Origin: DAOUMU01 sp034409055
GTDB taxonomy: Bacteria; Chloroflexota; Anaerolineae; 4572-78; J111
Reading direction: 5' to 3'
DNA length: 27,319 nt
Assembly (NCBI GenBank): GCA_034409055.1
Contig: DAOUMU010000556.1
Coordinates: 1-27,319, forward strand
Part shown: positions 1-7,980 of the stretch, in pieces
Position numbering within the stretch: position 1 is the first letter of the stretch
Layout: every line of letters starts with the position of its first letter
Translations under genes and position numbers: made by a program
The notes under the pieces: model-generated
Databases searched by the model: none
What the model was told of the DNA's origin: nothing
What the model saw: the letters and a program-made list of their open reading frames with translations, nothing else

Positions 1-111
1 GCCATAAAACGCCTCAGACCGATCCGTTGAACTCCATTCACAGAGCGAAAATTTAGCGCATCTCTGTGTGTATCGCCAAAACTTGTAGAACAAATGCTCA
101 AGCACATAATT

Positions 112-591
112 TTAGACTATGTCGAAATTCCAATGTTTTTGTTCGTGCCAGAGTATCACCAAGATAGCTACGCCTGTAACCTGAGGTTTTATAGAAGCTA
201 ACACCAACCCGATGCCCCGCAAATAAGGGTTAGTGGCTAACAAAGCCAGAGTCAAGCCAATGGCCAGGATACCGTCCACTTGTCCAAGCCAGATTTGTCC
301 CATAGCCGGAAATGTTAGTAACACCAGTAAGCCATTCGTATTCAGACGATGGCTAGCCCACAATAAGGATAAAGCGGTAAAAAGTGTCCAGACAGGCCAT
401 AGAAGAGTGGGAGGGATAAGTGTAAGGGGATATAATATCCAACTGGCATGGTAAGGTGCAAAACCACACTCAAGACACCCCTGGGCAAAAGGCAAATAAA
501 AACGATGTAAATCATCCCCTCCCGGTAGAAAGAAAGCCGCAATAGTTATGATTGATACAATCTCAATCGTGACCGCTTTTTTTATGGTCAA
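112..591 (-). CDS. Truncated GT87-like (DUF2029) membrane glycosyltransferase
   Basis: The 159-residue product is hydrophobic and resembles the N-terminal half of GT87 polyprenol-phosphate-mannose-dependent mannosyltransferases. It has an acidic loop (GGDDLHRFYLPFA), a PYHASWILYPL stretch, a GQVDGILAIGL membrane motif and a SIKPQ motif near residue 135. The family is usually about 350-450 residues, so this stops at roughly the middle. After the stop all three minus-strand frames hit stops within about 36 nt, so a single frameshift does not restore the C-terminal half. The start is TTG, three bases downstream of the neighbouring gene's stop, suggesting co-transcription with it. It may be a decayed paralogue of the next gene. 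The GT87 relationship is by motif recognition, and activity is doubtful. Confidence 0.6.
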   Translation of the reverse strand: MTIKKAVTIEIVSIITIAAFFLPGGDDLHRFYLPFAQGCLECGFAPYHASWILYPLTLIPPTLLWPVWTLFTALSLLWASHRLNTNGLLVLLTFPAMGQIWLGQVDGILAIGLTLALLATNPYLRGIGLVLASIKPQVTGVAILVILWHEQKHWNFDIV

Positions 592-593
592 AT

Positions 594-1814
594 TTATCTC
601 TTTCGTTCTTTAGGCAAAGTTAATTTTTGATACAGTTCAACAGCAAAGAGAATGAGGATAAGCGTTCGGATAATAATGGTCATCGGGAGCAGATAATTCA
701 TACCCCGTGACAGGATAACCGGCCACTCCAAGAAATTGACAAAGCCGAGGACAATAATGAACAACACGGCCCGTTTTTCGGCAAAAGTGAGCAACAATAA
801 CGGCATCAGGAATGTTTGCCACTGTGGACTCCAGCCCTGGGACCAGAGAAAGAAAATAACAAAGGTTAGTACAGTAAAGACCACGGCATCGAAGTTGGGG
901 TCGCCAGCAGTCCGGGGACGGGTAAAAACGAACAGTCCCAGCAAACCAAACGGAATCAGGGTCAACCAGGTGGGGATGCGGGCCGGATTATTAATCGGCT
1001 GGGTGGCTTTGACTGGGTCAAAGTGATCGGTCAGAGGGCCAAAGTTGCCGGTGGTGTTATTGCCGTCGATGATGGCCCACACAGTTTGATAGGACGATTT
1101 GCTGGCCTGGGCCTGGAGAGAAGCAATGGTCATTGTCGGGTTAACCAGGGCGAAGGGACCAAAGATGACCAGCCCAATCAAAAAAATCGCTCCCCCGTAA
1201 ACCAGCATCGATTTAAGCCCCCTGGCCCGCCAGATTGTGGCCACTAAAATCACCGGCAGAAATTTGACCATGGTGCCCAAACCGAGAGCCAGAGCCAGTA
1301 GTTTATTCTTCTTTTTAATCAGGCCGTAGAGCCCCAGCAGAATAAAAAAGGTGGTCAGCGCATCAAAGTTACCCAGCCAGAAGAAAATTGGTATAAAGAG
1401 GGCGGTATAAATCCAGGCCGTTTTGATGGCTCGAGTCGGACCGTGCAGAGTCAAAGCTAGGCGATAGAGCAGATAAAGATTGCCACATTCGGTCAGCAGT
1501 AGCCCAAAGGCCAACAGGACGATGTAGTTTTTTAATTGTCCTCCGGCCAGGGCATAAACGACGATGTTGAAATAGGGAAAAATGGGCGGAAACTCGTACC
1601 AATAATGAATGAAGGGATAGAAACCCTGCCGGGTCATGTCGGCCAGGTTAAAGTAATGCTGATAATCACCGTAGAAAATCAGGTTTTCTGGTGGAAAGGT
1701 CATCAGCATCATCAGGCGGCTGGTGAAGAAGAGGGCCAGAATCATTGAAAAATCGGCAGCGGGTGAGGCGTGTGGTGAGCGATTTTGGCTTGAGGGTTGT
1801 GAGTGTGACATCAT
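594..1814 (-). CDS. GT87-like multi-pass mannosyltransferase (GT-C fold)
   Basis: The 406-residue polytopic membrane protein has about nine to ten hydrophobic segments. After a short polar N-terminus and first membrane segment comes an extracytoplasmic acidic loop (YGDYQHY, residues 48-54), the usual GT-C catalytic position. Next are WYEFPPIFPY, then WLGNFDALTTFFILLGLYGL and a KFLPVIL segment, an arrangement typical of GT87/DUF2029 or PIG-M-like enzymes. Such enzymes transfer a hexose, often mannose, from a polyprenyl-phosphate donor on the outer face of the membrane. The ATG lies 6 nt after the upstream gene's stop and the truncated GT87-like gene follows directly, so the three probably form one transcript. 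A second ATG follows immediately and there is no strong ribosome-binding site. Acceptor and sugar are unknown. Confidence 0.75.
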   Translation of the reverse strand: MMSHSQPSSQNRSPHASPAADFSMILALFFTSRLMMLMTFPPENLIFYGDYQHYFNLADMTRQGFYPFIHYWYEFPPIFPYFNIVVYALAGGQLKNYIVLLAFGLLLTECGNLYLLYRLALTLHGPTRAIKTAWIYTALFIPIFFWLGNFDALTTFFILLGLYGLIKKKNKLLALALGLGTMVKFLPVILVATIWRARGLKSMLVYGGAIFLIGLVIFGPFALVNPTMTIASLQAQASKSSYQTVWAIIDGNNTTGNFGPLTDHFDPVKATQPINNPARIPTWLTLIPFGLLGLFVFTRPRTAGDPNFDAVVFTVLTFVIFFLWSQGWSPQWQTFLMPLLLLTFAEKRAVLFIIVLGFVNFLEWPVILSRGMNYLLPMTIIIRTLILILFAVELYQKLTLPKERKR

Positions 1815-1820
1815 ATCTAT

Positions 1821-3647
1821 CTAATTTCCACAGCCAACAAGTTCGAATACATATACAGTACCCTGAAAGGTACGCTGATGCAAACAAGACTCTTGGTTTA
1901 TCCTGGCCAGCATCGCTTCAGCTTCCGCGGTGTAAGGCGCAGCCGTCTCGATTAAAGCATAGCGCACACCCCACCCGGCCAGTTGCTTCAAAGCAACTGC
2001 CCTGGGAAAGTCGAGCAGTTCGGGGTGCTGACGGCTAAAGACAAAACTAAAGTAAGTCGCATAACCATGCACAATTGGTTTACCATGGGCGCGGGTATAA
2101 ATCAATTGTTCGGCGGTAAAGGCACTGGCCAGGGGATACTGAATAATCGCAAAATGCTCTGGTTGTTCCGCCAGCCATCGATCAACCGGGCGCTGGAGTG
2201 CCGGGTTGACCATTGGCAGGGGAGCCCACCATAATTCAAAAAGAGTTAAACCGATGACCCCCAGCCAGCCGACCCGCTGTTTGACCTTGGATTTTTTGGG
2301 CAAAATTTCCCGTTGATGCCAGGCGGCAGCCCCCAGGGCCGCCAGGACGGCCATACCAAACAAAGCAATGATGCCAAAACGAGTCCAGGTTCTCATTTTA
2401 CCGATAACCGGTACAAACCATCTCATAACCAGGGCGGGCAGCGGTATCACCAGGCCGCCGGTCTGCCCAATGGTAAATGGTTCGCTTTCCAGAGCATAAT
2501 TAAGAGAAATTGTATTAAGCCCCTCATTAAATCTTTCCGTGATTGATGTTGGGACCGGGATAACAATCTGTCGTCCGGCCAGATGCAAAGTCAGGCCAAA
2601 GCTCAAAATAACAGCGACCAGTACAACGGCCAACCAGGGACCGGTCGCCTGCCGCCGGGCCAGGCGCCAGCCGTACAGAGCAAAGAGCCAGGCCATAAAC
2701 CCCCAGCCGATAATAAACTCGCCGGGGGATGACCGGCGTAGTAGATTTTTAAAGACCCAATTACCCCACAGAAATTGAAAAGGGGAAGGTAACAGGTAAT
2801 CCGTGAGTGAAGCTGAATAAAAGTTGCTGTTTGCCATTGGGATAGCGATATCAGGATTACCGACAATATCCAGGTACGGCCAGGCAAATGGCAAGATTAA
2901 GACTGTCGCCGTAACAGCAAAAAAACTGAAGCCGAGCCGGATTTGTTTTTGGCCTAAATAGTCCTTGAGCGGTCTAAAGCGGATAAGACCCCAGACCAAC
3001 ACAAATAGCGCGCCGGCCACCGCATAATACCACGAGGCTAAAGCATTGAGGCCAAAAAAAAGTCCTGCCACCGGGCCATAGATTGGCTTACGGGTGCGAG
3101 CGAACCGTTCCAGGAAGTAGAAAATGAGCGGAAACCATTGGGTGGTAGCGATATTCAAGTGTAAGAGTTGCAAACGTCGAAAGGGAGCAAAAGCAAAAAT
3201 AATACCGGCCAGCAAACCGGCCCAAAAATTACCGGTGACTTCACGGGCTAGCAAAAACATAGTAAAGCCCGATAAGATCGTGCTTAACAGCACTAAAGCA
3301 TTGTAGGTAGGGATCTCGCCCCAGAACCAGGTTAACGGTAAAGCTAAAATTGTATTCGCCACGGTTGTTTCGCCGTAAGCCAGCAAATAACCATGAGGAT
3401 AATAAATATCGACAGCTACCCAGGGTGATTGCCCGGTTTCTAGCAGGGTGTGCTTAAACCACCATAGCTTCCAGATATATTCATAAGCATCACCCCCAAG
3501 CGGTAGCTTGCTAAAGAAATTAAAGAAAATCGGGTAGAGCATCAAACTGGTTATCACGGTAAAAAATAATAGGGCGTGACCTGTTTGCCAGGAGCGTATC
3601 AACAGCACAAACTTTTGAAATCGGTGAACGTTAATCGTCTGCCTCAA
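1821..3647 (-). CDS. Large GT-C-like multi-pass membrane protein
   Basis: The product is 608 residues. One N-terminal membrane segment leads to an acidic loop LPLGGDAYEYIWKLWW (D53), followed by DIYYPHGYLLAYGET and about ten further membrane segments to residue 480. The last 120 residues are soluble and probably extracytoplasmic (WLAEQPEHFAIIQYPL onward). This layout fits the broad GT-C / YfhO-like membrane proteins common in Chloroflexota, often annotated only as hypothetical or 6-pyruvoyl-tetrahydropterin-synthase-related. A role in moving a lipid-linked sugar is inferred from the GT-C-like loop and from the GT87-like gene 6 nt downstream. The start is TTG without a clear Shine-Dalgarno; GTG or TTG codons around residues 14-16 are alternatives. 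Substrate unknown. Confidence 0.65.
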   Translation of the reverse strand: MRQTINVHRFQKFVLLIRSWQTGHALLFFTVITSLMLYPIFFNFFSKLPLGGDAYEYIWKLWWFKHTLLETGQSPWVAVDIYYPHGYLLAYGETTVANTILALPLTWFWGEIPTYNALVLLSTILSGFTMFLLAREVTGNFWAGLLAGIIFAFAPFRRLQLLHLNIATTQWFPLIFYFLERFARTRKPIYGPVAGLFFGLNALASWYYAVAGALFVLVWGLIRFRPLKDYLGQKQIRLGFSFFAVTATVLILPFAWPYLDIVGNPDIAIPMANSNFYSASLTDYLLPSPFQFLWGNWVFKNLLRRSSPGEFIIGWGFMAWLFALYGWRLARRQATGPWLAVVLVAVILSFGLTLHLAGRQIVIPVPTSITERFNEGLNTISLNYALESEPFTIGQTGGLVIPLPALVMRWFVPVIGKMRTWTRFGIIALFGMAVLAALGAAAWHQREILPKKSKVKQRVGWLGVIGLTLFELWWAPLPMVNPALQRPVDRWLAEQPEHFAIIQYPLASAFTAEQLIYTRAHGKPIVHGYATYFSFVFSRQHPELLDFPRAVALKQLAGWGVRYALIETAAPYTAEAEAMLARINQESCLHQRTFQGTVYVFELVGCGN

Positions 3648-3879
3648 TTGTGTTAATTGTTGGTAAATCGACTCGTAACAAAATAAGCGAGCAGATGTTA
3701 AACACCCCTACCTGGTCTTTGGCATAGCCAGCCGTTTACCCTTCGTGGTGACCTGGCCATATGCTTACTATGTAGAATACAATAGAAGCGGGGTATACAA
3801 AAAGGGGCAAAGGTCCCGAATCATGAAGGCCAAAAGTACCTGTTAATTTTCCCGAAAGTCACAAATCAGCCAGCTATCA
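3648..3879. other. Intergenic gap in the left glycan block
   Basis: This 232-bp gap separates the TPR-ligase gene from the next minus-strand gene and should hold that gene's promoter. No convincing -10/-35 pair, terminator hairpin or repeat related to the other families was recognised. A GTATAC palindrome occurs near 3793. Confidence 0.4.
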
Positions 3880-6480
3880 TCAATTATCGCAAATTCCCGA
3901 GTGATCGTCGCACAATCTCGCTAATTTGGCCGCGATGGGGTCGATTGTTGGCTCATAACTCAACAAGCGACGGTATACCTGACTGGCTCTTAGATAATTG
4001 CCCTGCTTTTCTAATAAATTTCCTTCAGCTTGAGTGATGTCTACTAAAAGCTGGGTGGGATAAATGCGGATCAGACAGGGTAAATAGCTCACCGGCAAGG
4101 GACGACGACGCGCTACTTCAGTAGCGTAGCGGGAAAGATTGATATCAAAGGCAACCGTCAGTTGAGCAAAGGCATCTTCATAGTGTTGGATAGCCTCTAT
4201 TTCATTGCCGGTTGCCTGGGCGACCAATGCCCCCTGGTAGAGCGTAGCCGGATTCTGGCCGAGAAAGAGGGCTGCCCCTACATACTGTTCTGCTTCGACC
4301 TCATTGTTTTGGGCTAAAGCAATTTTGCTCAGATGCAGATAAGCTTCACTGGCTTGGGGATCAGTTTGAATAGCCGCTTCAAATTCCAGTTGAGCTTCAT
4401 CCAAACGCTCCATTGCCAATAGAATTCTACCCTTTTCCAGATGGCTTCTGACCGGATCAACTGTGTTTTTATACTCATCATAAACCTGCCAGGCAGCCTG
4501 CCAGTCGTTCCTATAAAGATGCAGTTGAATTAGGCTGGATAAACTCACCTCCTCCTCGTCGTCAGACAAACGTTGGATAGCGCCTTGAACAATTTCAGGC
4601 AGGGCCTCGGCCCGTTGCTCAGTTTGATGCCAATAGCTGGATTGTAAGTAGTCAGGTTGAGCGGCTAAAACTTGGGCATATTCAAGCCAGGCCGTTTCGT
4701 GCTTGCCCTCCAGTTCAAGGTAATGGCCCAAATTCAAATGATAAAGGAGATGGCCTGGTTCCAGATCACGAGCCAGGGTCATCTCTTGCAAAGCTTCCGC
4801 TCGCTGACCATTTGCCCACAGTAGACAACCCAGATTGGCATGATCTATTGCCAGTTGATCCAGTCCCTTGAGTGCCGCTTTGTAATGGCTGATCGCCTCC
4901 TGGCGGTAAGTCGGCCTCTGCTCAGATAGATAACCGGCCACCAGTCCCAGTTGGCGCTGATAGAAAGGCACGGTCGGAGCCAGTTGATGACTGCTCTTTA
5001 AAAAATTTAGTGTGGCTGGCCAATCACCCTGGTTGGCCGCTTGCACGGCCTGATTGTAGGCTTTTATATTTTCTATCCCTCTGATCCCAATCACAGTATT
5101 GGCTATGACCACCCCGGCAGCCACAATGATAACCGGGTATCTCCAAAATTTTGAAACCGAAGAGCTTGTATCTGGTCCAAAAGATAAATGCGGGCTCAGC
5201 CAAAATCCGGCCAAAATTGCCACCAGGAACATAATCAAAGGGAACTTAAATAGCGAGTCGACCATATTGTGGGTGATAAAACCAAGCAGGGCGGCCAGGC
5301 AGGCCATACTGGCCATGTTCCATTGTGACCTGTCAGTCTGTCGCAGCGTAGACCACACAATTTTAAGGCCGGTAACGCCCAGCCATAGCAGCCCAACTGC
5401 CCCCACCAGTCCAGTCTCGGTAATAACCGTCAAGAATAAATTATGGGCGTCAGCCCAGATCATATCGAGTGGTTTTTGGTGGCGTATTAACTCTTCACCC
5501 AGTGTGCCCGGTCCCGCCCCAAACAAAGGATGCTTGAGCAACGTCTTGAAAGCGCCAGCCATAACCTGCTGGCGAACGTTGACCGCCTGGTCCAGAGTGC
5601 GAAAGCCCAAAAGAAGCCAGGTAAATAAGCCAATTAGCCCTATCACAACCGACCCCAACAGCCATATACGTTTACGCACCTTGGGACCTGGGCTTACTGT
5701 ATTTGTATCCGCCAATCCTGCCGCAAATATGCCTGTTTTTTGAAAAACCCAAACAAGGACGTAGAAGCTGACTGCTACAACTAGGCCCAACACCCCCCCA
5801 CGTGATTGCGTAAGCAAAATGACCCCGCTTAGCATAACAATCCACAATCCAAGCAAAATACGGGTCATACCTTTGTGGACGACGGTCATTTTGTAAATGG
5901 CAATCGGCAAAACCAGGGCCACGTAACTGGCCATTGTGTTAGGATTACCCAAGACAGATAACCGCGGCAAGGATAAAAACGGCTCGTGACTATTTTGCAG
6001 TAGACGTGGTATCGTCACCTGGTCTTGATACCACCATGAAAGTTGCAATAAGGCCAAAGTCCAGACCAAACCGGAGACACCAATGATGGCATTAAAAACT
6101 AACTCGGTAAACCAGGACCAGCGCCCTAAATCGGCGGCAATGTAGAAAAAGAAAAGATAGGTAACGAAAAAGACGAGAGTCTCCTGGCTATACACAGGAT
6201 TGACCGAAAAAATGGTGGCCAATATCCACGCAATCAATAAAAATAAAAGGGGGAAATCGAGGGGGGTGCGTGGCATGTTATGGCTACTCAAGAACTGCCA
6301 TAACAGCCAACTACCAATAACACCCGTCGTTAGCCATAGAGTGATTAAACGCCAGTTGTGGTCGTATATTCCTTGCGCTGTTTGTCCACCAATAAAAGTA
6401 TAGTAAATCCCGGATACCAATAACCCCAGTTGAATGGTGGCTATCAACAAGGGGGATTTGGGTAGCGTAGATTGTTGCAC
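3880..6480 (-). CDS. O-antigen polymerase/ligase (Wzy_C) fused to C-terminal TPR domain
   Basis: The 866-residue product has about eleven to twelve membrane segments up to residue 465 and TPR-like helical repeats from about 475 to the end. The membrane part carries Wzy_C/WaaL hallmarks: LGNPNTMASYVAL (177-189), LTQSRGGVLGL (223-233), an arginine before a helix (VRQQVMAG, 302-309), HPLFGAGPGTLG (317-328) and the periplasmic-loop AHNLFL...ETGLVG (345-360). This superfamily polymerises or transfers lipid-linked glycans, to lipid A (WaaL), growing chains (Wzy) or protein (PglL). The sequence does not tell which. Start GTG with AAGG five bases upstream. It sits 33 nt after a GT-C gene on the same strand, so it is probably the last gene of a three-gene operon. 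The long TPR tail suggests a partner or acceptor protein. Confidence 0.85.
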   Translation of the reverse strand: MQQSTLPKSPLLIATIQLGLLVSGIYYTFIGGQTAQGIYDHNWRLITLWLTTGVIGSWLLWQFLSSHNMPRTPLDFPLLFLLIAWILATIFSVNPVYSQETLVFFVTYLFFFYIAADLGRWSWFTELVFNAIIGVSGLVWTLALLQLSWWYQDQVTIPRLLQNSHEPFLSLPRLSVLGNPNTMASYVALVLPIAIYKMTVVHKGMTRILLGLWIVMLSGVILLTQSRGGVLGLVVAVSFYVLVWVFQKTGIFAAGLADTNTVSPGPKVRKRIWLLGSVVIGLIGLFTWLLLGFRTLDQAVNVRQQVMAGAFKTLLKHPLFGAGPGTLGEELIRHQKPLDMIWADAHNLFLTVITETGLVGAVGLLWLGVTGLKIVWSTLRQTDRSQWNMASMACLAALLGFITHNMVDSLFKFPLIMFLVAILAGFWLSPHLSFGPDTSSSVSKFWRYPVIIVAAGVVIANTVIGIRGIENIKAYNQAVQAANQGDWPATLNFLKSSHQLAPTVPFYQRQLGLVAGYLSEQRPTYRQEAISHYKAALKGLDQLAIDHANLGCLLWANGQRAEALQEMTLARDLEPGHLLYHLNLGHYLELEGKHETAWLEYAQVLAAQPDYLQSSYWHQTEQRAEALPEIVQGAIQRLSDDEEEVSLSSLIQLHLYRNDWQAAWQVYDEYKNTVDPVRSHLEKGRILLAMERLDEAQLEFEAAIQTDPQASEAYLHLSKIALAQNNEVEAEQYVGAALFLGQNPATLYQGALVAQATGNEIEAIQHYEDAFAQLTVAFDINLSRYATEVARRRPLPVSYLPCLIRIYPTQLLVDITQAEGNLLEKQGNYLRASQVYRRLLSYEPTIDPIAAKLARLCDDHSGICDN

Positions 6481-6513
6481 GAGAACCTTAAGGGGAGTAG
6501 AGACGTAATAAGC

Positions 6514-7947
6514 CTATGCATAGTTTGCCTGTGATTTATTGGAGTGGGCATAGTAATGCACAATAAAAAAGATGAATGCCATCACCTGAAAGAAAGAGAG
6601 TAAATAATAATAGTTAGCAAAGGCTTGCTGGCCAAAAATAAAAAGACACAAGAGAGTTAAAATTACAGTGTGGAGGTAACCCAAGATGCCGAAGCGTTTT
6701 AAAAGGGAGCCAAAACCTAAAGCAACAATCCCGGCAGCGACAGGGCTAATCCAGCGAGGGATTAAAATACCTTGCTCCCAAAAATAAGCAGTCAAACCTA
6801 ATGAATTGGTTTGGATGGGTAATCTAAAAAAATGTAAAACATTCCGATTGAAAAATTCGACCGGATTCCAGATTATAAAGGGTAAAATGATCAAGACAAC
6901 AGCCAGAGCAACCATAGTATATCTTTTCCAGTTAAAATTGTAAAGGATAAATAGAGGCAAACACATAAAAACCAAATACTGCTTGATGACCAGCATAGCC
7001 GCAAACAAAATATCAGCTATGGGACCAGCGGGTTTATAGTAGAAAAAATATAAGCTTACCGCTGCCGCCCCAACAACTAATGGCTCACCCCAGGCCTGCT
7101 CGATCACAAACAAACTACGAGGTTGATATACAAAAATAAGAATGACCAGTTCCACCAATCTGATCAATTTCGGAAAAGTGAACAGTTCCACTTTAGCCAA
7201 CTTATAGATCACACTGATACCAATCAGTTCCCAGACAATTGATCCAAAACGGGTATCACCAAAAATAATATAGAAAGGAAGTGGTAACAACAAATGTAAA
7301 GGAAGATAGTTAAATCCACCATAACCAGCCGTTTCCGAAGTATAAGGATTACTCCCTGACAGCAGATAAGCGGAGGACTCTTGCATCATAATGCCAACAT
7401 CTATCTTGTTAATATAAGAGGCAAAAACGGTTACAATTTTCAGGATAACACTCAGCAAGATCATCAGAGCGAACCTATGCCTGGTTAGGGTAGTAAAAAT
7501 TCGATAGCCAGAAAAGTCCGGCACCTCAAGCAAGTAAGTGACCACCAGAAAAACGACAACCCAGCCCATACCTTTAGCAAAGGGCGGAAAAAGAGGAATT
7601 TGATTGTAGTGAATGTAGACATCCTGTAAACCCAGACCTAGCTCAAGAATAAGCATGATCGTTGTGAACAAAATAATAGTGCCTGTTGAGAAACTACGCG
7701 ATTTTTTTTTGGCTGTTGAGGGTACTTGAGCCAGAAAAAGAGCCGGGACAAGCAGTACAGACAGGCTAACAGAAATCATTAAAAACAGGATGCTGATATA
7801 GTTATAATAGCCGCTACCGTATTGAATAGCGAGGACCAGGAGAAAAGAGGCCAAGATGGCGCCTAACAAATAGGGTAGATGGTACCATGACAAAATGGCC
7901 TTATCATCAATGAGGGCTTTAACAGGGGGGGACATATCTTTTGGCAT
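6514..7947 (-). CDS. GT-C type multi-pass glycosyltransferase, probable mannosyltransferase
   Basis: The protein (477 residues from this ATG) is very hydrophobic, with roughly twelve membrane segments. It has an acidic loop KIDVGIMMQESS, then GSNPYTSETAGYGGFNYLPLH, the G-x-NPY...YLPLH pattern seen in many bacterial GT-C enzymes near GT87. A soluble-loop aromatic stretch (QAFANYYYLLSFF) lies near the C-terminus. The open frame extends to a TTG at 7968, but its AGGA is only two bases away, so the ATG at 7947 is preferred; neither start has a good ribosome-binding site. The gene follows the SAM-domain membrane gene by a short gap and precedes the Wzy_C-TPR gene, suggesting a single transcript. 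A donor of polyprenyl-phosphate-sugar type is inferred; the acceptor is unknown. Confidence 0.7.
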   Translation of the reverse strand: MPKDMSPPVKALIDDKAILSWYHLPYLLGAILASFLLVLAIQYGSGYYNYISILFLMISVSLSVLLVPALFLAQVPSTAKKKSRSFSTGTIILFTTIMLILELGLGLQDVYIHYNQIPLFPPFAKGMGWVVVFLVVTYLLEVPDFSGYRIFTTLTRHRFALMILLSVILKIVTVFASYINKIDVGIMMQESSAYLLSGSNPYTSETAGYGGFNYLPLHLLLPLPFYIIFGDTRFGSIVWELIGISVIYKLAKVELFTFPKLIRLVELVILIFVYQPRSLFVIEQAWGEPLVVGAAAVSLYFFYYKPAGPIADILFAAMLVIKQYLVFMCLPLFILYNFNWKRYTMVALAVVLIILPFIIWNPVEFFNRNVLHFFRLPIQTNSLGLTAYFWEQGILIPRWISPVAAGIVALGFGSLLKRFGILGYLHTVILTLLCLFIFGQQAFANYYYLLSFFQVMAFIFFIVHYYAHSNKSQANYA

Positions 7948-7980
7948 AAGATTGAGGTTGCTAAGCAAATTCCTGTTTTT

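Noticed and set aside
112..591. Sequencing frameshift explaining the short GT87-like ORF
   Set aside because: All other frames after the stop close within a few codons and show no GT87-like sequence up to position 1.
5099..5743. 214-residue plus-strand ORF
   Set aside because: It is antisense to the clear Wzy_C domain and shows no domain or hydrophobic pattern of its own.
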